Below, one piece after another: positions 9,967 through 18,292 of a stretch of DNA of 64,000 bases. Source of the DNA: Thiosocius sp963808165 (GTDB lineage Bacteria; Pseudomonadota; Gammaproteobacteria; Chromatiales; Chromatiaceae); NCBI GenBank assembly GCA_963808165.1, contig CAWEET010000023.1, positions 1-64,000 of the forward strand. The letters run 5' to 3'. Made by a program: the position numbers and the translations under genes. Within the stretch, counting starts at the first letter, position 1; each line of letters starts with the position of its first letter. The notes beneath the pieces were generated by a model. The model ran no database searches, was not told the DNA's origin, and worked only from the letters and a program-made list of their open reading frames with translations.

Positions 9967-9972
9967 CCTCCG
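9967..9972 (-). promoter_or_regulatory. Ribosome-binding site fixing the ilvB GTG start
   Basis: GGAGGT on the minus strand, 7 bases from the GTG at 9958. It is the only strong Shine-Dalgarno sequence in the long open frame and fits the length of acetolactate synthase homologues. Confidence 0.8.
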
Positions 9973-10131
9973 GTACGTAGAATAATCTCTTCGCGAGATG
10001 GCCAAAACTTGAACTCTTTCTAAGGCTGTGACCTGAACGAGTACTAAGTTTATAGGAACCGGCCAAACTACTAATATTGCGCCTCAAGGTCAATAGCGTC
10101 GCGCCGATAATACCCGCACTATGGATTCCAC

Positions 10132-10587
10132 ATGTTAAAACACCTCGTCCGGATGCTGCTCGGCCTCGCCCTAGCCCTTCCCGCCTACGCGCAGAAGGGC
10201 TACCACCTCTGGTACGACGAAAACGGCGAGGCGGTGTATTCGCAGTTTGCGCCAGGCGAAGGCCGCCAGAGCGAGACCATGAAACCCCCGCCACCACCGG
10301 CAGAATCGCCGGAGCTTGCCCAGGAGCGCCTGCGCCAACAGATGCAGCAGTTCGAGGACAATCGCGAAGACCAGGCCCTGGCTGCGGAAGAGGCGAAACA
10401 GGCCGAGCAGGAGACCATCCGGGCCAGCGAGCGCTGCGCGGCGGCACGCCAGCAGATCGAGTTGCTGAACGGTCCGGCGCGCCGGCTGTTCCGCAACAGT
10501 GACGGCACGGTAAGCCGCCTGAGCGAGGAGCAGCGCGAGGAAAAACGCGCCGAGATGCAGCAGGTCATCGACACAGACTGCCGCTAA
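10132..10587 (+). CDS. Secreted DUF4124-domain protein
   Basis: 151-residue protein with a signal peptide (MLKHLVRMLLGLALALPAYA, cleavage likely after AYA) followed by a DUF4124 domain (KGYHLWYDENGEAVYSQFAPGEG). It then has a Pro-rich spacer and a long charged Glu/Gln/Arg-rich helix (about 60-150) that should form a coiled coil. DUF4124 proteins are periplasmic or envelope proteins of unknown function found widely in gammaproteobacteria. Divergent from ilvB across about 170 bases. A second DUF4124 protein is encoded at 14528. The family I element B follows the stop by 29 bases. Confidence 0.8.
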   Translation: MLKHLVRMLLGLALALPAYAQKGYHLWYDENGEAVYSQFAPGEGRQSETMKPPPPPAESPELAQERLRQQMQQFEDNREDQALAAEEAKQAEQETIRASERCAAARQQIELLNGPARRLFRNSDGTVSRLSEEQREEKRAEMQQVIDTDCR

Positions 10588-10616
10588 GCCAACCAGCTTC
10601 CGTATTGGAGAACGCT

Positions 10617-10881
10617 AGTGGGCCATGCGGGAAGTTCTGTAATGCTCAGAGCCCCGCTGTTGGGCCAAGGCAAGGCGCACGCCGAAGGGAATGGCAGGCC
10701 CTTTCCAAGGGGTGCAACACGGCATTGGCCCAACAGCGGGGCTCCCTGCGGGCCGGTGCACGAGTCCCATCGCCGGCGTTACGATCGCTTGAATTAGCAT
10801 GGGCTAGTCCTAGGCTCACGTGCCTTGTCGATGAGACTCGTGAATCGGCTGAGTGTTACAGAACTTCCCGCATAGCCCACT
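10617..10881 (+). repeat. Family I-related MITE-like element, copy B (265 bp)
   Basis: Outer inverted repeats of 26 bases with one mismatch (10617-10642 and 10856-10881; outermost AGTGGGCCATGCGGGAAG), and a perfect inner 20-base inverted pair GAGCCCCGCTGTTGGGCCAA (10649-10668) and 10725-10744. The loop between the inner arms shares ordered blocks with element A at 2514 (CCAA, AAGGCGC, GAAG, TTCCAA, AACAC), while the stems differ by paired changes. Lengths are nearly identical (265 and 270). No transposase or other coding frame is present. Confidence 0.75.
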
Positions 10882-10981
10882 GGGTGGTCCCGACGCGCAA
10901 TCGCGCGCGCAGGCTGCCTCCTGCTGCTGACGGCTGGGGGTCTCCAGCCCGGAGGCATCGACTTGAGTAGCAGAGTTCCAC

Positions 10982-11016
10982 GAGATTCGACCTGAGGGAC
11001 GGCGTGAATCTCTCCC
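10982..11016 (+). repeat. Partial family II repeat core
   Basis: GAGATTCGACC...GGCGTGAATC resembles the left-centre block of family II copies (GCGCATTCGATCC...GCCGTAAATCC at 2372-2402 and GCGCATTCGACCC...GCCGTCAATCC at 34016-34045). No hairpin or ends accompany it. It lies just before the full copy at 11024, as if a second copy had been partly overwritten. Confidence 0.4.
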
Positions 11017-11023
11017 CGGTCTG

Positions 11024-11184
11024 AATGGCACTTACTTAGCAGCGCAAGCGACAGGTTGGCCTGGTGATTCCGATCATTTCTTGCGCAAAACGCCGTGAAT
11101 GCGTCCCCTTAGAGTCGACGGCGGCGCCCATGCCGCCGACGTTTTCTCCAGAAACAACCGGAATCAGCTCAAGTAAGTGCCATT
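11024..11184 (+). repeat. Family II dispersed hairpin repeat, copy 2 (161 bp)
   Basis: Ends are AATGGCACTTACTTA and its inverted partner AAGTAAGTGCCATT (14 perfect bases). The central hairpin has stem CGGCGGC (11119-11125), a 6-base loop and GCCGCCG (11132-11138). The position and size match copy 1, but the stem sequence is different on both sides. The preceding block CCGTGAATGCGTCC matches the other copies. Sits between DUF4124 and rmuC with no coding potential. Confidence 0.7.
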
Positions 11185-11280
11185 GCTCCCTGGTCTCGAT
11201 TGCAGCGTCCCTGCCGCAACCCCCAGATCGAATATCGGGAAACCTTTCCAACCCGCGACCGGTTCCCCAGGTCAGTGTCA

Positions 11281-12786
11281 TCAGGTCGAACCCGACGAAT
11301 CCCCCGGCAGCGTCGCCTTATCCTCCTCTGGCTCGGGCTGCGGTAATTGCACCTCATCGATGTCCTGGAAACGCGAACTGATCTTCCTGGCCGAGGTGTT
11401 GACCTGCTTGACGTCTTCGTGGGCTTGGTGAATGTGTACGGCCAGCCTGTCCATGCGCTGTCGAAAGCGGCCGAAATCTTCGGACAGCTTGCGCAGATGA
11501 TCCTGGATGATATGCACCTGCTTGCGCGTCGCCTCGTCTTTGAGCACCGCACGTGCGGTGGTGAGTACAGCCATGAGCGTGGTTGGCGACACCAACCAGA
11601 CACGGGCACGCTGCGCCTCCTCGACCAGATCGGAGAATCGCGCATGGATTTCAGCAAAGATTGCCTCTGCGGGCAGGAACATCACCGCCCCGTCGGCCGT
11701 CTCGCCGGCGATCAGGTACTTTTCCGAGATGTCGCGAATGTGCTTACGGATGTCCCGGCGGAACTGGCGGGCGGCCCGCGCGCGCTCGGTCTCCGGCAGG
11801 TCGTTGTCCATCATGCGCTGGAAACTCTCGAGCGGAAACTTCGCATCGACCGGGACGTTGCCGGTCGGTTCCGGCAGGGTCAGCAGACAGTCGACCCGCA
11901 TCCCGTTGCTCAGGGTATGTTGAAAGTCGAAGCTGCCCTCCGGCATCAAGTTGCGCACCAGACCAGCCAGCTGTACTTCACCGAAGGCGCCACGTGAGCG
12001 CTTGTCGGTCAGAACCTCCTGCAGACTGACCACATTGGTCGAGAGCTCGGTTATGCGCTTTTGAGCCTCGTCGATCCGAGTCAGATGTTCCAGCACACGG
12101 GTGAAGGTTTCCGTGGTCTTTTCAAAGCCTTCGGCGAGACGCCGCTCGACCTGACCACTGATCTCCTTGAGGCGGCCGTCGGTGGTCTGTGTCAGCCCCT
12201 CTACCCGCTTGCCGAGTTCGTCCGACGATGCACGAAACGCCTCGCTGACCTGGCTGGCCATCGCCCCCATACCGCTGGTGAGTGCCTGCTGTTGACCTGC
12301 CAGGGCTTCGCGCTGATTCTGCTCGGATACCTCCCGGTGACGCGTCAGCGCCGCCTCGAGCGATTCGCGCAATTGCGCCGCTTCGCGCTGCTGCGCCAAT
12401 CGCCCATCGACGAGACTGTCGGTGACCGACTTGCGCTGGAGCTCGAAGCGGTCGATCAACTCGGTCTTGAGAGCTGCCGAATCCTGCAACACCTGGCGCT
12501 GCAGGCCATTCATGCGCTGGTCGAGCAGGTCCTGCAAACGCATCAGGCCGGCGCTGAGAGATTCCTGCACCTGCTGCCGGCTCTGTGCGACATCGTCGCC
12601 GATATCCTCGCGCACCTCGCGCAGGATCGCCCGTTGATCGCCCAGCTCAACACGAAGCTGGCGGCGCACGCCTGCGAGATCGACCAGCAGCCAAACCAGC
12701 AACACCAGGCCGAGCAGTAGCGCCAGGGGCGGCAAAAAGTCCAACAATGCCTGCAGCAAGGGCAACAGATTCTCGACAGCTTCCAT
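11281..12786 (-). CDS. rmuC: DNA recombination protein RmuC
   Basis: 501-residue RmuC family protein, implicated in limiting recombination at inverted repeats (family knowledge from E. coli). A single N-terminal membrane segment (about residues 8-36, LLQALLDFLPPLALLLGLVLLVWLLVDLAG) is followed by about 200 residues of Gln/Glu/Arg-rich coiled coil. The RmuC nuclease-like domain then shows RGAFGEVQLAGLVRNLMPEGSFDFQ, DCLLTLPEPTGNVPVDAKFPLESF and VMFLPAEAIFAEIH. Length agrees with the family. It stands alone, flanked by family II repeats on both sides (copies 2 and 3). Confidence 0.95.
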   Translation of the reverse strand: MEAVENLLPLLQALLDFLPPLALLLGLVLLVWLLVDLAGVRRQLRVELGDQRAILREVREDIGDDVAQSRQQVQESLSAGLMRLQDLLDQRMNGLQRQVLQDSAALKTELIDRFELQRKSVTDSLVDGRLAQQREAAQLRESLEAALTRHREVSEQNQREALAGQQQALTSGMGAMASQVSEAFRASSDELGKRVEGLTQTTDGRLKEISGQVERRLAEGFEKTTETFTRVLEHLTRIDEAQKRITELSTNVVSLQEVLTDKRSRGAFGEVQLAGLVRNLMPEGSFDFQHTLSNGMRVDCLLTLPEPTGNVPVDAKFPLESFQRMMDNDLPETERARAARQFRRDIRKHIRDISEKYLIAGETADGAVMFLPAEAIFAEIHARFSDLVEEAQRARVWLVSPTTLMAVLTTARAVLKDEATRKQVHIIQDHLRKLSEDFGRFRQRMDRLAVHIHQAHEDVKQVNTSARKISSRFQDIDEVQLPQPEPEEDKATLPGDSSGST

Positions 12787-12845
12787 ATTCGGTGGCGAAC
12801 TCCCCCGTGTCAGTCTATCGCGGCGCTCAGCCCCGGGCCGGTTCG

Positions 12846-13006
12846 AATGACGGTCAGCCGGTTAGCTGCCCTGCGGTACATCCGACCTCGGGGACACCCA
12901 GAATCCGTCAGTGACGTCTCGACAGCCGCATCACGCCCAGGCGCAGCGGATTCGAATCTGTCGGAGCGGCGCGCGACCACTGCCGGCCCATCCGGTGAGT
13001 GCCATT
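12846..13006 (+). repeat. Family II dispersed hairpin repeat, copy 3 (161 bp, decayed)
   Basis: Begins AATGACGGTCAGCC and ends GTGAGTGCCATT, so the termini are weaker matches than in copy 2. The core AGAATCCGTCAGTGACGTCTCGACAGCCGC aligns in parts with the core of the other copies (CCGTGAATCCGTCC..GGAGGCTCGACTGCCGC). The length is identical to copy 2. The central stem is no longer clean. It fills most of the 411-base gap between rmuC and mtaB, where no gene was seen. Confidence 0.5.
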
Positions 13007-13197
13007 GCCGGTTCGTCCAGGCGAACGGCCCGGCACCGGAAAAAACACCCGGACTGGCTCGCCTGGCGATGCCCGGCCCGACGGTCGGCCGGCGGGCGCG
13101 GCAACATCGAATGTAAGCGTGAACCCCAGTGTCCATCGTGCTACTCGCGGTTTAGACTATTCGGTCACCACCATTCAAGGTTCAACCTAGCATAGAC

Positions 13198-14490
13198 ATG
13201 CGTGTTTTCCTGCAAGCCCTGGGCTGCCGACTGAACGAGGCCGAACTCGAGAGTTGGTCACGCGACTGCCGCGAGCGCGGCTTTACGCTAGCCGCAAGCG
13301 CCGAGCAGGCCGACCTGGTGATCATCAACACCTGCGCCGTCACCGGCGAGTCGGCACGAAAATCACGCCAGTTGATCCGCCGCGCACAACGCAGCAATCC
13401 GCAGGCCAAGCTGGTCGTCAGTGGCTGTCTGACATCGCTCGAGCCGCGGCAGGCCGCGGCCGGGCTCGGTATCGATCTGGTGGTACCGAACCCGGACAAG
13501 GACCGGCTGATCGGCATCGCCGCCGAGCAGCTGGATCTGCCGGTGATGCCCGAGGTTGCCACCGAACCGGGCGAGAATGCCCTGCTCGCGCGCGGGCGGC
13601 ATCGCGCCTTCATCAAGGTACAGGACGGCTGCCGCTACCGCTGTGCCTTCTGTATCGTCACCAGCGCGCGTGGCGAGGAACGCAGCCGCCCGGTCACGCA
13701 GGTGGTCGACGAAGTGAGGCGCCTGCACAGCGAGGGGGTGCAGGAGGTCGTGCTGGCCGGCGTGCACCTGGGTGGTTACGGCAGCGACATCGACAGCAAC
13801 CTGGCAGGCCTGGTCCGAGCGGTGCTCGCCGGCACATCGATACCGCGCGTCCGACTCGGTTCTCTCGAACCATGGGAGCTGCCGGCGGGATTCTGGGAGC
13901 TGTTCGACGATGCACGGCTGATGCCACATCTGCACCTGCCAATCCAGAGTGGGGCCGACAGCGTATTGCGTCGCATGTCTCGCCGTTGCAGGAGCAACGA
14001 GTTCCGCGAACTGGTCGCGGCGGCCCTCAGACGGGTTGCCGGGTTCAACGTCACGACCGACATCATCGTCGGCTTTCCCGGCGAGACGGACGAAGAATGG
14101 CGCCAGACGATCACCTTGGCCGAAGAGATGCAATTCGGTCATATCCATATCTTTGCCTACTCGCCGCGCGTCGGCACCAAGGCCGCTGCGATGTCCGGCC
14201 AAGTGTCGCGAGCTGTCAAGCGGGAGCGCAGCCGGCAGCTGCATACGATCTCGCAGGCCGCTCGCCGGAGGGTGCTAGAGCAGTCGAGCGGGCAACTCTA
14301 CGATGTGCTGTTCGAACAATGTAGCGGCGATGGCCCCAATGGGCGGCCGGCCTGGTCCGGTTACACGCCGAACTACCTGCGCGTCGCGGTCGATGCACGG
14401 GATCACCCGGAGCTGCAGAACAAGATCGCGCGGGTCCGTGCAGTCCGGGTGTCCGACGACGCGAGCTGTTTGATCGCGGAGTTGCTCTGA
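13198..14490 (+). CDS. mtaB: tRNA ms2t6A37 methylthiotransferase (MtaB type)
   Basis: 430-residue radical-SAM methylthiotransferase predicted to add the methylthio group to t6A at position 37 of tRNAs. The UPF0004 domain cysteines are C10 (QALGCRLN), C46 (NTCAVTG) and C77 (SGCLT); the radical SAM cluster is C145-x3-C149-x2-C152 (DGCRYRCAFCIV). A C-terminal TRAM-like region follows. LGCRLN and CAVT separate it from MiaB and RimO, which have LGCxxN/CxVR patterns. Monocistronic, with no related gene nearby. Confidence 0.92.
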   Translation: MRVFLQALGCRLNEAELESWSRDCRERGFTLAASAEQADLVIINTCAVTGESARKSRQLIRRAQRSNPQAKLVVSGCLTSLEPRQAAAGLGIDLVVPNPDKDRLIGIAAEQLDLPVMPEVATEPGENALLARGRHRAFIKVQDGCRYRCAFCIVTSARGEERSRPVTQVVDEVRRLHSEGVQEVVLAGVHLGGYGSDIDSNLAGLVRAVLAGTSIPRVRLGSLEPWELPAGFWELFDDARLMPHLHLPIQSGADSVLRRMSRRCRSNEFRELVAAALRRVAGFNVTTDIIVGFPGETDEEWRQTITLAEEMQFGHIHIFAYSPRVGTKAAAMSGQVSRAVKRERSRQLHTISQAARRRVLEQSSGQLYDVLFEQCSGDGPNGRPAWSGYTPNYLRVAVDARDHPELQNKIARVRAVRVSDDASCLIAELL

Positions 14491-14527
14491 GATACGTTCC
14501 ACCGCCGGCTCGATGGAGGCAATGGCG

Positions 14528-15058
14528 ATGAAAACGCACCTACTCTCCTGCTCGGCAGCACTATCCCTGGCGCTGTTGTCCGGGGGCGTATGCTCTCAGG
14601 CAGTTTATAAATCGGTCGACGAGTCGGGCAACGTTATTTTTTCCGACGCGCCTCCGGAAAGTGCAGTCATCACAGAAGCGGTCGAGGTACCGCCAGGTCC
14701 TTCCGAGGAATCGATCGAGCAGGCACGGGAAGAGGTCAAGGAGGTCAGCAAACGGGCCGACGAGCTTGAACAGAGGCGACTGCAAAAGGAACAGGCAAGG
14801 CGTGCCGAAGAACGGGAAACGCAACAGCAGACCTGGGCCACACCACCGGCCGAAAGCCGCGAGGACAACCGGTCACCCTACTGGTATCCAGCCTATCCCG
14901 CTTACCCCTCACGCCCGCACCGCCCCTACCCACCGCACTATCCGGGCGGCGAACACCCGGCCTACACTCCGGGGAGACCGGGCCCGAAACCACACCCGCC
15001 CGGTCGCCCGGCACCACTGCCCGAGAGCGGGCAGGTGCTTGGTCCTGCCCGCCGATGA
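14528..15058 (+). CDS. Secreted DUF4124-domain protein with Pro/His/Tyr-rich tail
   Basis: 176 residues. Signal peptide MKTHLLSCSAALSLALLSGGVCS, then DUF4124 (QAVYKSVDESGNVIFSDAPPES), a charged helical region (about 65-105) and a tail rich in Pro, Tyr, His and Gly (about 115-176). GGAGG at 14514-14518 is 9 bases before this ATG, which favours it over two ATGs just upstream. Function unknown; DUF4124 proteins are envelope-associated. The tail is of low complexity. It is the second such protein in the window but shares only the domain with the one at 10132. Confidence 0.75.
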   Translation: MKTHLLSCSAALSLALLSGGVCSQAVYKSVDESGNVIFSDAPPESAVITEAVEVPPGPSEESIEQAREEVKEVSKRADELEQRRLQKEQARRAEERETQQQTWATPPAESREDNRSPYWYPAYPAYPSRPHRPYPPHYPGGEHPAYTPGRPGPKPHPPGRPAPLPESGQVLGPARR

Positions 15059-15059
15059 C

Positions 15060-15078
15060 GCGGACGCTGGGCGTCCGC
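15060..15078. terminator. Hairpin between convergent genes
   Basis: GCGGACG (15060-15066), a 5-base loop and CGTCCGC (15072-15078) lie just after the DUF4124 stop and before the converging xthA stop. A bidirectional terminator is plausible, but no clear T-run follows on either strand. Confidence 0.4.
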
Positions 15079-15103
15079 GCTGGTTGATTGGCAAGCGGAA
15101 AGA

Positions 15104-15916
15104 TCAGTCGAAATCGACCCAGATCGGACAGTGGTCGGACGGCTTCTCCATCGAACGGATGTCATAAGCGATACCGGCATCGGTCAGGCGTGATTGCAGG
15201 CCGGCGGTAGCAAGCGCCAGATCGATGCGCAGCCCGCGCTTGGGCTCGCGCTCGAAGCCGCGGCTGCGGTAGTCGAACCAGCTGAACCGGTCCCGTTCGT
15301 CTGGAAAGCGGGCGCGGAAAGTGTCGCACAGACCCCAGTCCAGCAAGCCCGCCAACCACTCCCGCTCCTCGGGTAGGAAACTGCACTTGCCGCTGCGCAG
15401 CCAGCGTTTGGCGTTGTCGGCCCCGATACCGACGTCCCCGTCCTGCGGCGCGACATTCATGTCGCCGATCAGCATCAGCCGCTGATGCGGCGAGTAGCGC
15501 GCACTGAGCAGCCCCTGCAGTTCTGCGTAAAAGCGCTGCTTGTGCGGAAACTTGAGCGGATGATCACGGCTCTCACCCTGGGGAAAATAGCCGTTGATCA
15601 CCGTCAGCTCCTGGTCACCGACCCGGTAGGTGCCGGCAATCAGGCGTCTCTGGGCCTCGGCACCCTCCTCGGGAAACCCGTACTCGATCGAGACCGCGGG
15701 TGTCTTCGACAGCAGGGCCACACCGTAGTGACTCTTCTGTCCATAGAACGCCACGTGGTAACCCAGGTCCTCGATCATCTGGCGTGGAAAGTCGGCATCC
15801 TGCGCCTTGGTCTCCTGCAACCCAATGATGTCGGGATCGTACCGGAGCTTCAGGGCCTCGAGTTGGTGCGGTCGGGCCCGCACGCCGTTGATGTTGAACG
15901 AAACGACACGCGTCAT
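15104..15916 (-). CDS. xthA: Exodeoxyribonuclease III
   Basis: 270-residue Mg-dependent AP endonuclease/3'-exonuclease of the ExoIII class. Motifs: VVSFNINGVRAR (metal-binding Asn), IIGLQETKAQDADFP (catalytic Glu), INGYFPQGE, LIGDMNVAPQDGDVG (catalytic Asp/Asn), FSWFDYRS and the terminal SDHCPIWVDF (catalytic Asp-His). Length matches E. coli XthA (268). Its start overlaps by four bases (ATGA) the stop of a small upstream gene. It converges with the DUF4124 gene. Confidence 0.96.
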   Translation of the reverse strand: MTRVVSFNINGVRARPHQLEALKLRYDPDIIGLQETKAQDADFPRQMIEDLGYHVAFYGQKSHYGVALLSKTPAVSIEYGFPEEGAEAQRRLIAGTYRVGDQELTVINGYFPQGESRDHPLKFPHKQRFYAELQGLLSARYSPHQRLMLIGDMNVAPQDGDVGIGADNAKRWLRSGKCSFLPEEREWLAGLLDWGLCDTFRARFPDERDRFSWFDYRSRGFEREPKRGLRIDLALATAGLQSRLTDAGIAYDIRSMEKPSDHCPIWVDFD

Positions 15917-16218
15917 GATGACAAGGTTCCTGTGATTTCATGGGTTTCCCGGCTGCCATTGGATTCGCCGAGCCGGTAGGCCTTGCCCCAAGGCATCGCG
16001 AGGTGTCCATCGAGTTGCCCCGGCTCATCCGCAAGGCGGTTGCCGAGAGGACCGGACTGGCCGAGACGCGACAGCGCCAGTACCATGCCGTTGGCGTAGC
16101 CGCGGTTGTACCAGAGTTGCTGGTCACCGGGGTCGCCGAGGAATCCGTCCGTTTCGCGGCGCAGTTCGTCAATGAGGTGCAGAAGCTGATTCAACAGTTC
16201 GTCCGGCAATTCGGGCAT
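15913..16218 (-). CDS. Small hypothetical protein upstream of xthA
   Basis: 101 residues starting MPELPDELLNQLLHLIDELRRETDGF. The N-terminal half is an amphipathic helix; the middle contains QQLWYNRGYANGMVLALSRLG, with conserved-looking aromatic residues. No signal peptide, membrane segment or known domain was recognised. Its stop overlaps the xthA start (ATGA), so the two are probably translated together. The frame extends further upstream, but MPELPDELL is the first start giving a compact soluble protein. Function unknown. Confidence 0.6.
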   Translation of the reverse strand: MPELPDELLNQLLHLIDELRRETDGFLGDPGDQQLWYNRGYANGMVLALSRLGQSGPLGNRLADEPGQLDGHLAMPWGKAYRLGESNGSRETHEITGTLSS

Positions 16219-16299
16219 AGTAGGATATCGGCAAGATCCGGTCGCGCAGAAGACTAGCAGCTGGCCGTCCTCCAATCCAACCGACGCCAAGATGCCGCA

Positions 16300-16617
16300 A
16301 TGAAACTCAATTTGTCCCAGGTCGGCGGTATGCGCCTGACCCTGATCGTACTGAGCCTGCTCAGCCTGCCGCTGGTGCTGTTTGCCGATATGCAGCCAGA
16401 AGGGATCGGCGTAATGACCGCCTATATCGTGCCGTCACTGGTCGTGCTGTTCTTTTTCGTGCTGATGCTCGACGCCTTGATGAACCGGGTTTTCATGATC
16501 GAGCAGCCACCAGAGGTGCAGGCGGTCAAGAGATTGCGCATGCGGCTGGATCTCGCAGTGGGCCTCGCCCTGCTCCTCATCTGGGGGACCTATTTCCGCA
16601 CGCTGCTACAGACCTGA
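16300..16617 (+). CDS. Small integral membrane protein, function unknown
   Basis: 105 residues with three predicted transmembrane helices (about 12-29 LTLIVLSLLSLPLVLFAD, 37-60 VMTAYIVPSLVVLFFFVLMLDALM and 80-100 LDLAVGLALLLIWGTYF). A short charged loop separates the second and third. No family was recognised. It is divergent from the small gene upstream of xthA and converges on phoU with a 23-base gap. The hydrophobic profile argues that it is a real gene rather than a chance frame. Confidence 0.6.
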   Translation: MKLNLSQVGGMRLTLIVLSLLSLPLVLFADMQPEGIGVMTAYIVPSLVVLFFFVLMLDALMNRVFMIEQPPEVQAVKRLRMRLDLAVGLALLLIWGTYFRTLLQT

Positions 16618-16640
16618 ATGCAGACTGACCCGCCGAATCG

Positions 16641-17387
16641 TCAGCCAACCGCCAGGTTTGCCGTGTTGGCGTGTCGCACATCCTTCCCGGTCACCGAATA
16701 GATAATGTTGCGCGCGATGCTGCAGGCATGGTCGCCGACACGTTCCATCGCCTTGATCCCGAGCGTCGCATCGATCACCCAGCGGATGTTGCGGGGGTCT
16801 TCCATCAGGTAGGTGGCCAGTCGGCGAATCGAACCCTCGAACAGGTCGTTGAGGTCCTTGCCCTCGAGCGCCACCTCGACCGCAAGCTGTAAATTCTCTT
16901 CGGCGATCGCCTGGATGCTGCGGCGGAGCAGACTGACCGCGGGCGCGGCAATGCGTCGCACGTCTTCGAAAATGGCGCACTCGCGTGCCGAAGGCTGGTA
17001 GTCGTAAAGGCGCTCGGCGATGTCGGCTAGCCGGACCGCTTCTCCACCGATGCGCTCCAGGTCGTAGACGGCGCGGGAAAGGGTCAGCACGAAGCGCAGG
17101 TCCCGCGCGACCGGCTGGTGAATCGCATACAGGCGCGCATTCGCCTCCAGTGCCTCCATGTCCAGGTCGCGGACCTGCCGGTGCTCATGGATTACCCTGC
17201 GTGCCCTGATCACGTCACAAGCCGCGAGCGCCTCGCCCGCCAACACCACCTGGCTCTCGACCCGGCGGCCCATTTCGAGAACGATCGCCCGAAAGTGGCC
17301 CAGATCACCATCAAACCGCGACAGGATATGTCGGTCGACGGCACGGCCGGCGTTGCTATCCTGCTCCCGGTCCACGTCAAGCGGCAT
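16641..17387 (-). CDS. phoU: Phosphate signalling protein PhoU
   Basis: 248-residue PhoU with two tandem three-helix PhoU repeats; each carries the acidic/metal-binding signature (MGRRVESQVVLAGEALAACD in the first, FEGSIRRLATYLMEDPRNI in the second). PhoU couples the Pst transporter to the PhoR/PhoB two-component system and restrains phosphate-starvation signalling (family knowledge). It is the last gene of pstSCAB-phoU, 5 bases downstream of pstB. No phoB/phoR is present in the window. Confidence 0.96.
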   Translation of the reverse strand: MPLDVDREQDSNAGRAVDRHILSRFDGDLGHFRAIVLEMGRRVESQVVLAGEALAACDVIRARRVIHEHRQVRDLDMEALEANARLYAIHQPVARDLRFVLTLSRAVYDLERIGGEAVRLADIAERLYDYQPSARECAIFEDVRRIAAPAVSLLRRSIQAIAEENLQLAVEVALEGKDLNDLFEGSIRRLATYLMEDPRNIRWVIDATLGIKAMERVGDHACSIARNIIYSVTGKDVRHANTANLAVG

Positions 17388-17392
17388 CCGAC

Positions 17393-18265
17393 TCAGCCGA
17401 AACGCCCGGTGATGTAGTCTTCGGTCAACTTGTGCCGTGGGTTGGTAAAGATCTGGGTCGTGTCACCCACTTCGACCAGGTTGCCCAGATGGAAGTAAGC
17501 GGTGCGCTGCGACACACGCGCCGCCTGCTGCATCGAGTGGGTCACGATGGCGATGGTGTAGTTCTCACGCAATTCGTCTATCAACTCTTCGACCTTGGCC
17601 GTCGCGATCGGGTCGAGCGCCGAACATGGCTCGTCCATCAGGATGACCTCGGGCTCGACAGCGATCGTGCGCGCAATACACAAGCGCTGCTGCTGCCCGC
17701 CGGACAGGCCAGTGCCGGGCTGATCCAGGCGGTCTTTCACCTCATCCCAAAGACCCGCCTTCATCAGGCTTTGCTCAACGACCCCGTCGAGTTCGGCACG
17801 GCTCGTCGCCAGGCCATGAATGCGCGGGCCATACGCAATGTTGTCGAAGATCGACTTCGGGAAGGGGTTCGGCTTCTGGAACACCATACCCACCTGGGCG
17901 CGCAGTGGCACGACGTCGAGCCGTTTGTCGTAGATGTCCTGGTCATCGAGCCGAATATCGCCGGTCACCCGGCAGCCGTCGATGGTGTCGTTCATGCGAT
18001 TGAGGCAACGCAGGAAGGTCGACTTGCCACAACCCGACGGCCCGATCATCGCGATGACCTGATTCTTGCCGATGTCCAGGCTGCAGTCTTTGATGGCGTG
18101 CTTGTCGCCGTAGAAGACGTTGACGTCGCTGCAGCTCATCCGCGGACCGGCCACCCGTACATTGCCGACGGTCTCGAAATCCCCGTCCAGGGCCTTTGCA
18201 TGACGCGCGGTTTCGGTGCCTTTCCGACCCAGATCTTCAGCGGCAGCCACAGTCTCGATGTTCAT
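17393..18265 (-). CDS. pstB: Phosphate ABC transporter ATP-binding protein
   Basis: ATPase of the high-affinity phosphate importer. 290 residues, about 30 more than E. coli PstB because of an N-terminal extension (MNIETVAAAEDLGRKGTETA). Walker A is MIGPSGCGKSTFLR, the Q-loop is in VGMVFQKPNPFPKSIFDN, the signature is LSGGQQQRLCIARTIAVEPE, Walker B is VILMDEPCSALDPIATAK and the H-loop is IVTHSM. Located between pstA and phoU on the same strand. Confidence 0.98.
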   Translation of the reverse strand: MNIETVAAAEDLGRKGTETARHAKALDGDFETVGNVRVAGPRMSCSDVNVFYGDKHAIKDCSLDIGKNQVIAMIGPSGCGKSTFLRCLNRMNDTIDGCRVTGDIRLDDQDIYDKRLDVVPLRAQVGMVFQKPNPFPKSIFDNIAYGPRIHGLATSRAELDGVVEQSLMKAGLWDEVKDRLDQPGTGLSGGQQQRLCIARTIAVEPEVILMDEPCSALDPIATAKVEELIDELRENYTIAIVTHSMQQAARVSQRTAYFHLGNLVEVGDTTQIFTNPRHKLTEDYITGRFG

Positions 18266-18292
18266 GCCTTTCTCCTCTCAGGTCAACGCCCA

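Noticed and set aside
9959..10131. Leader peptide/attenuator for ilvBNC
   Set aside because: No short frame rich in Ile, Val or Leu codons and no terminator-antiterminator pair was found upstream of ilvB.
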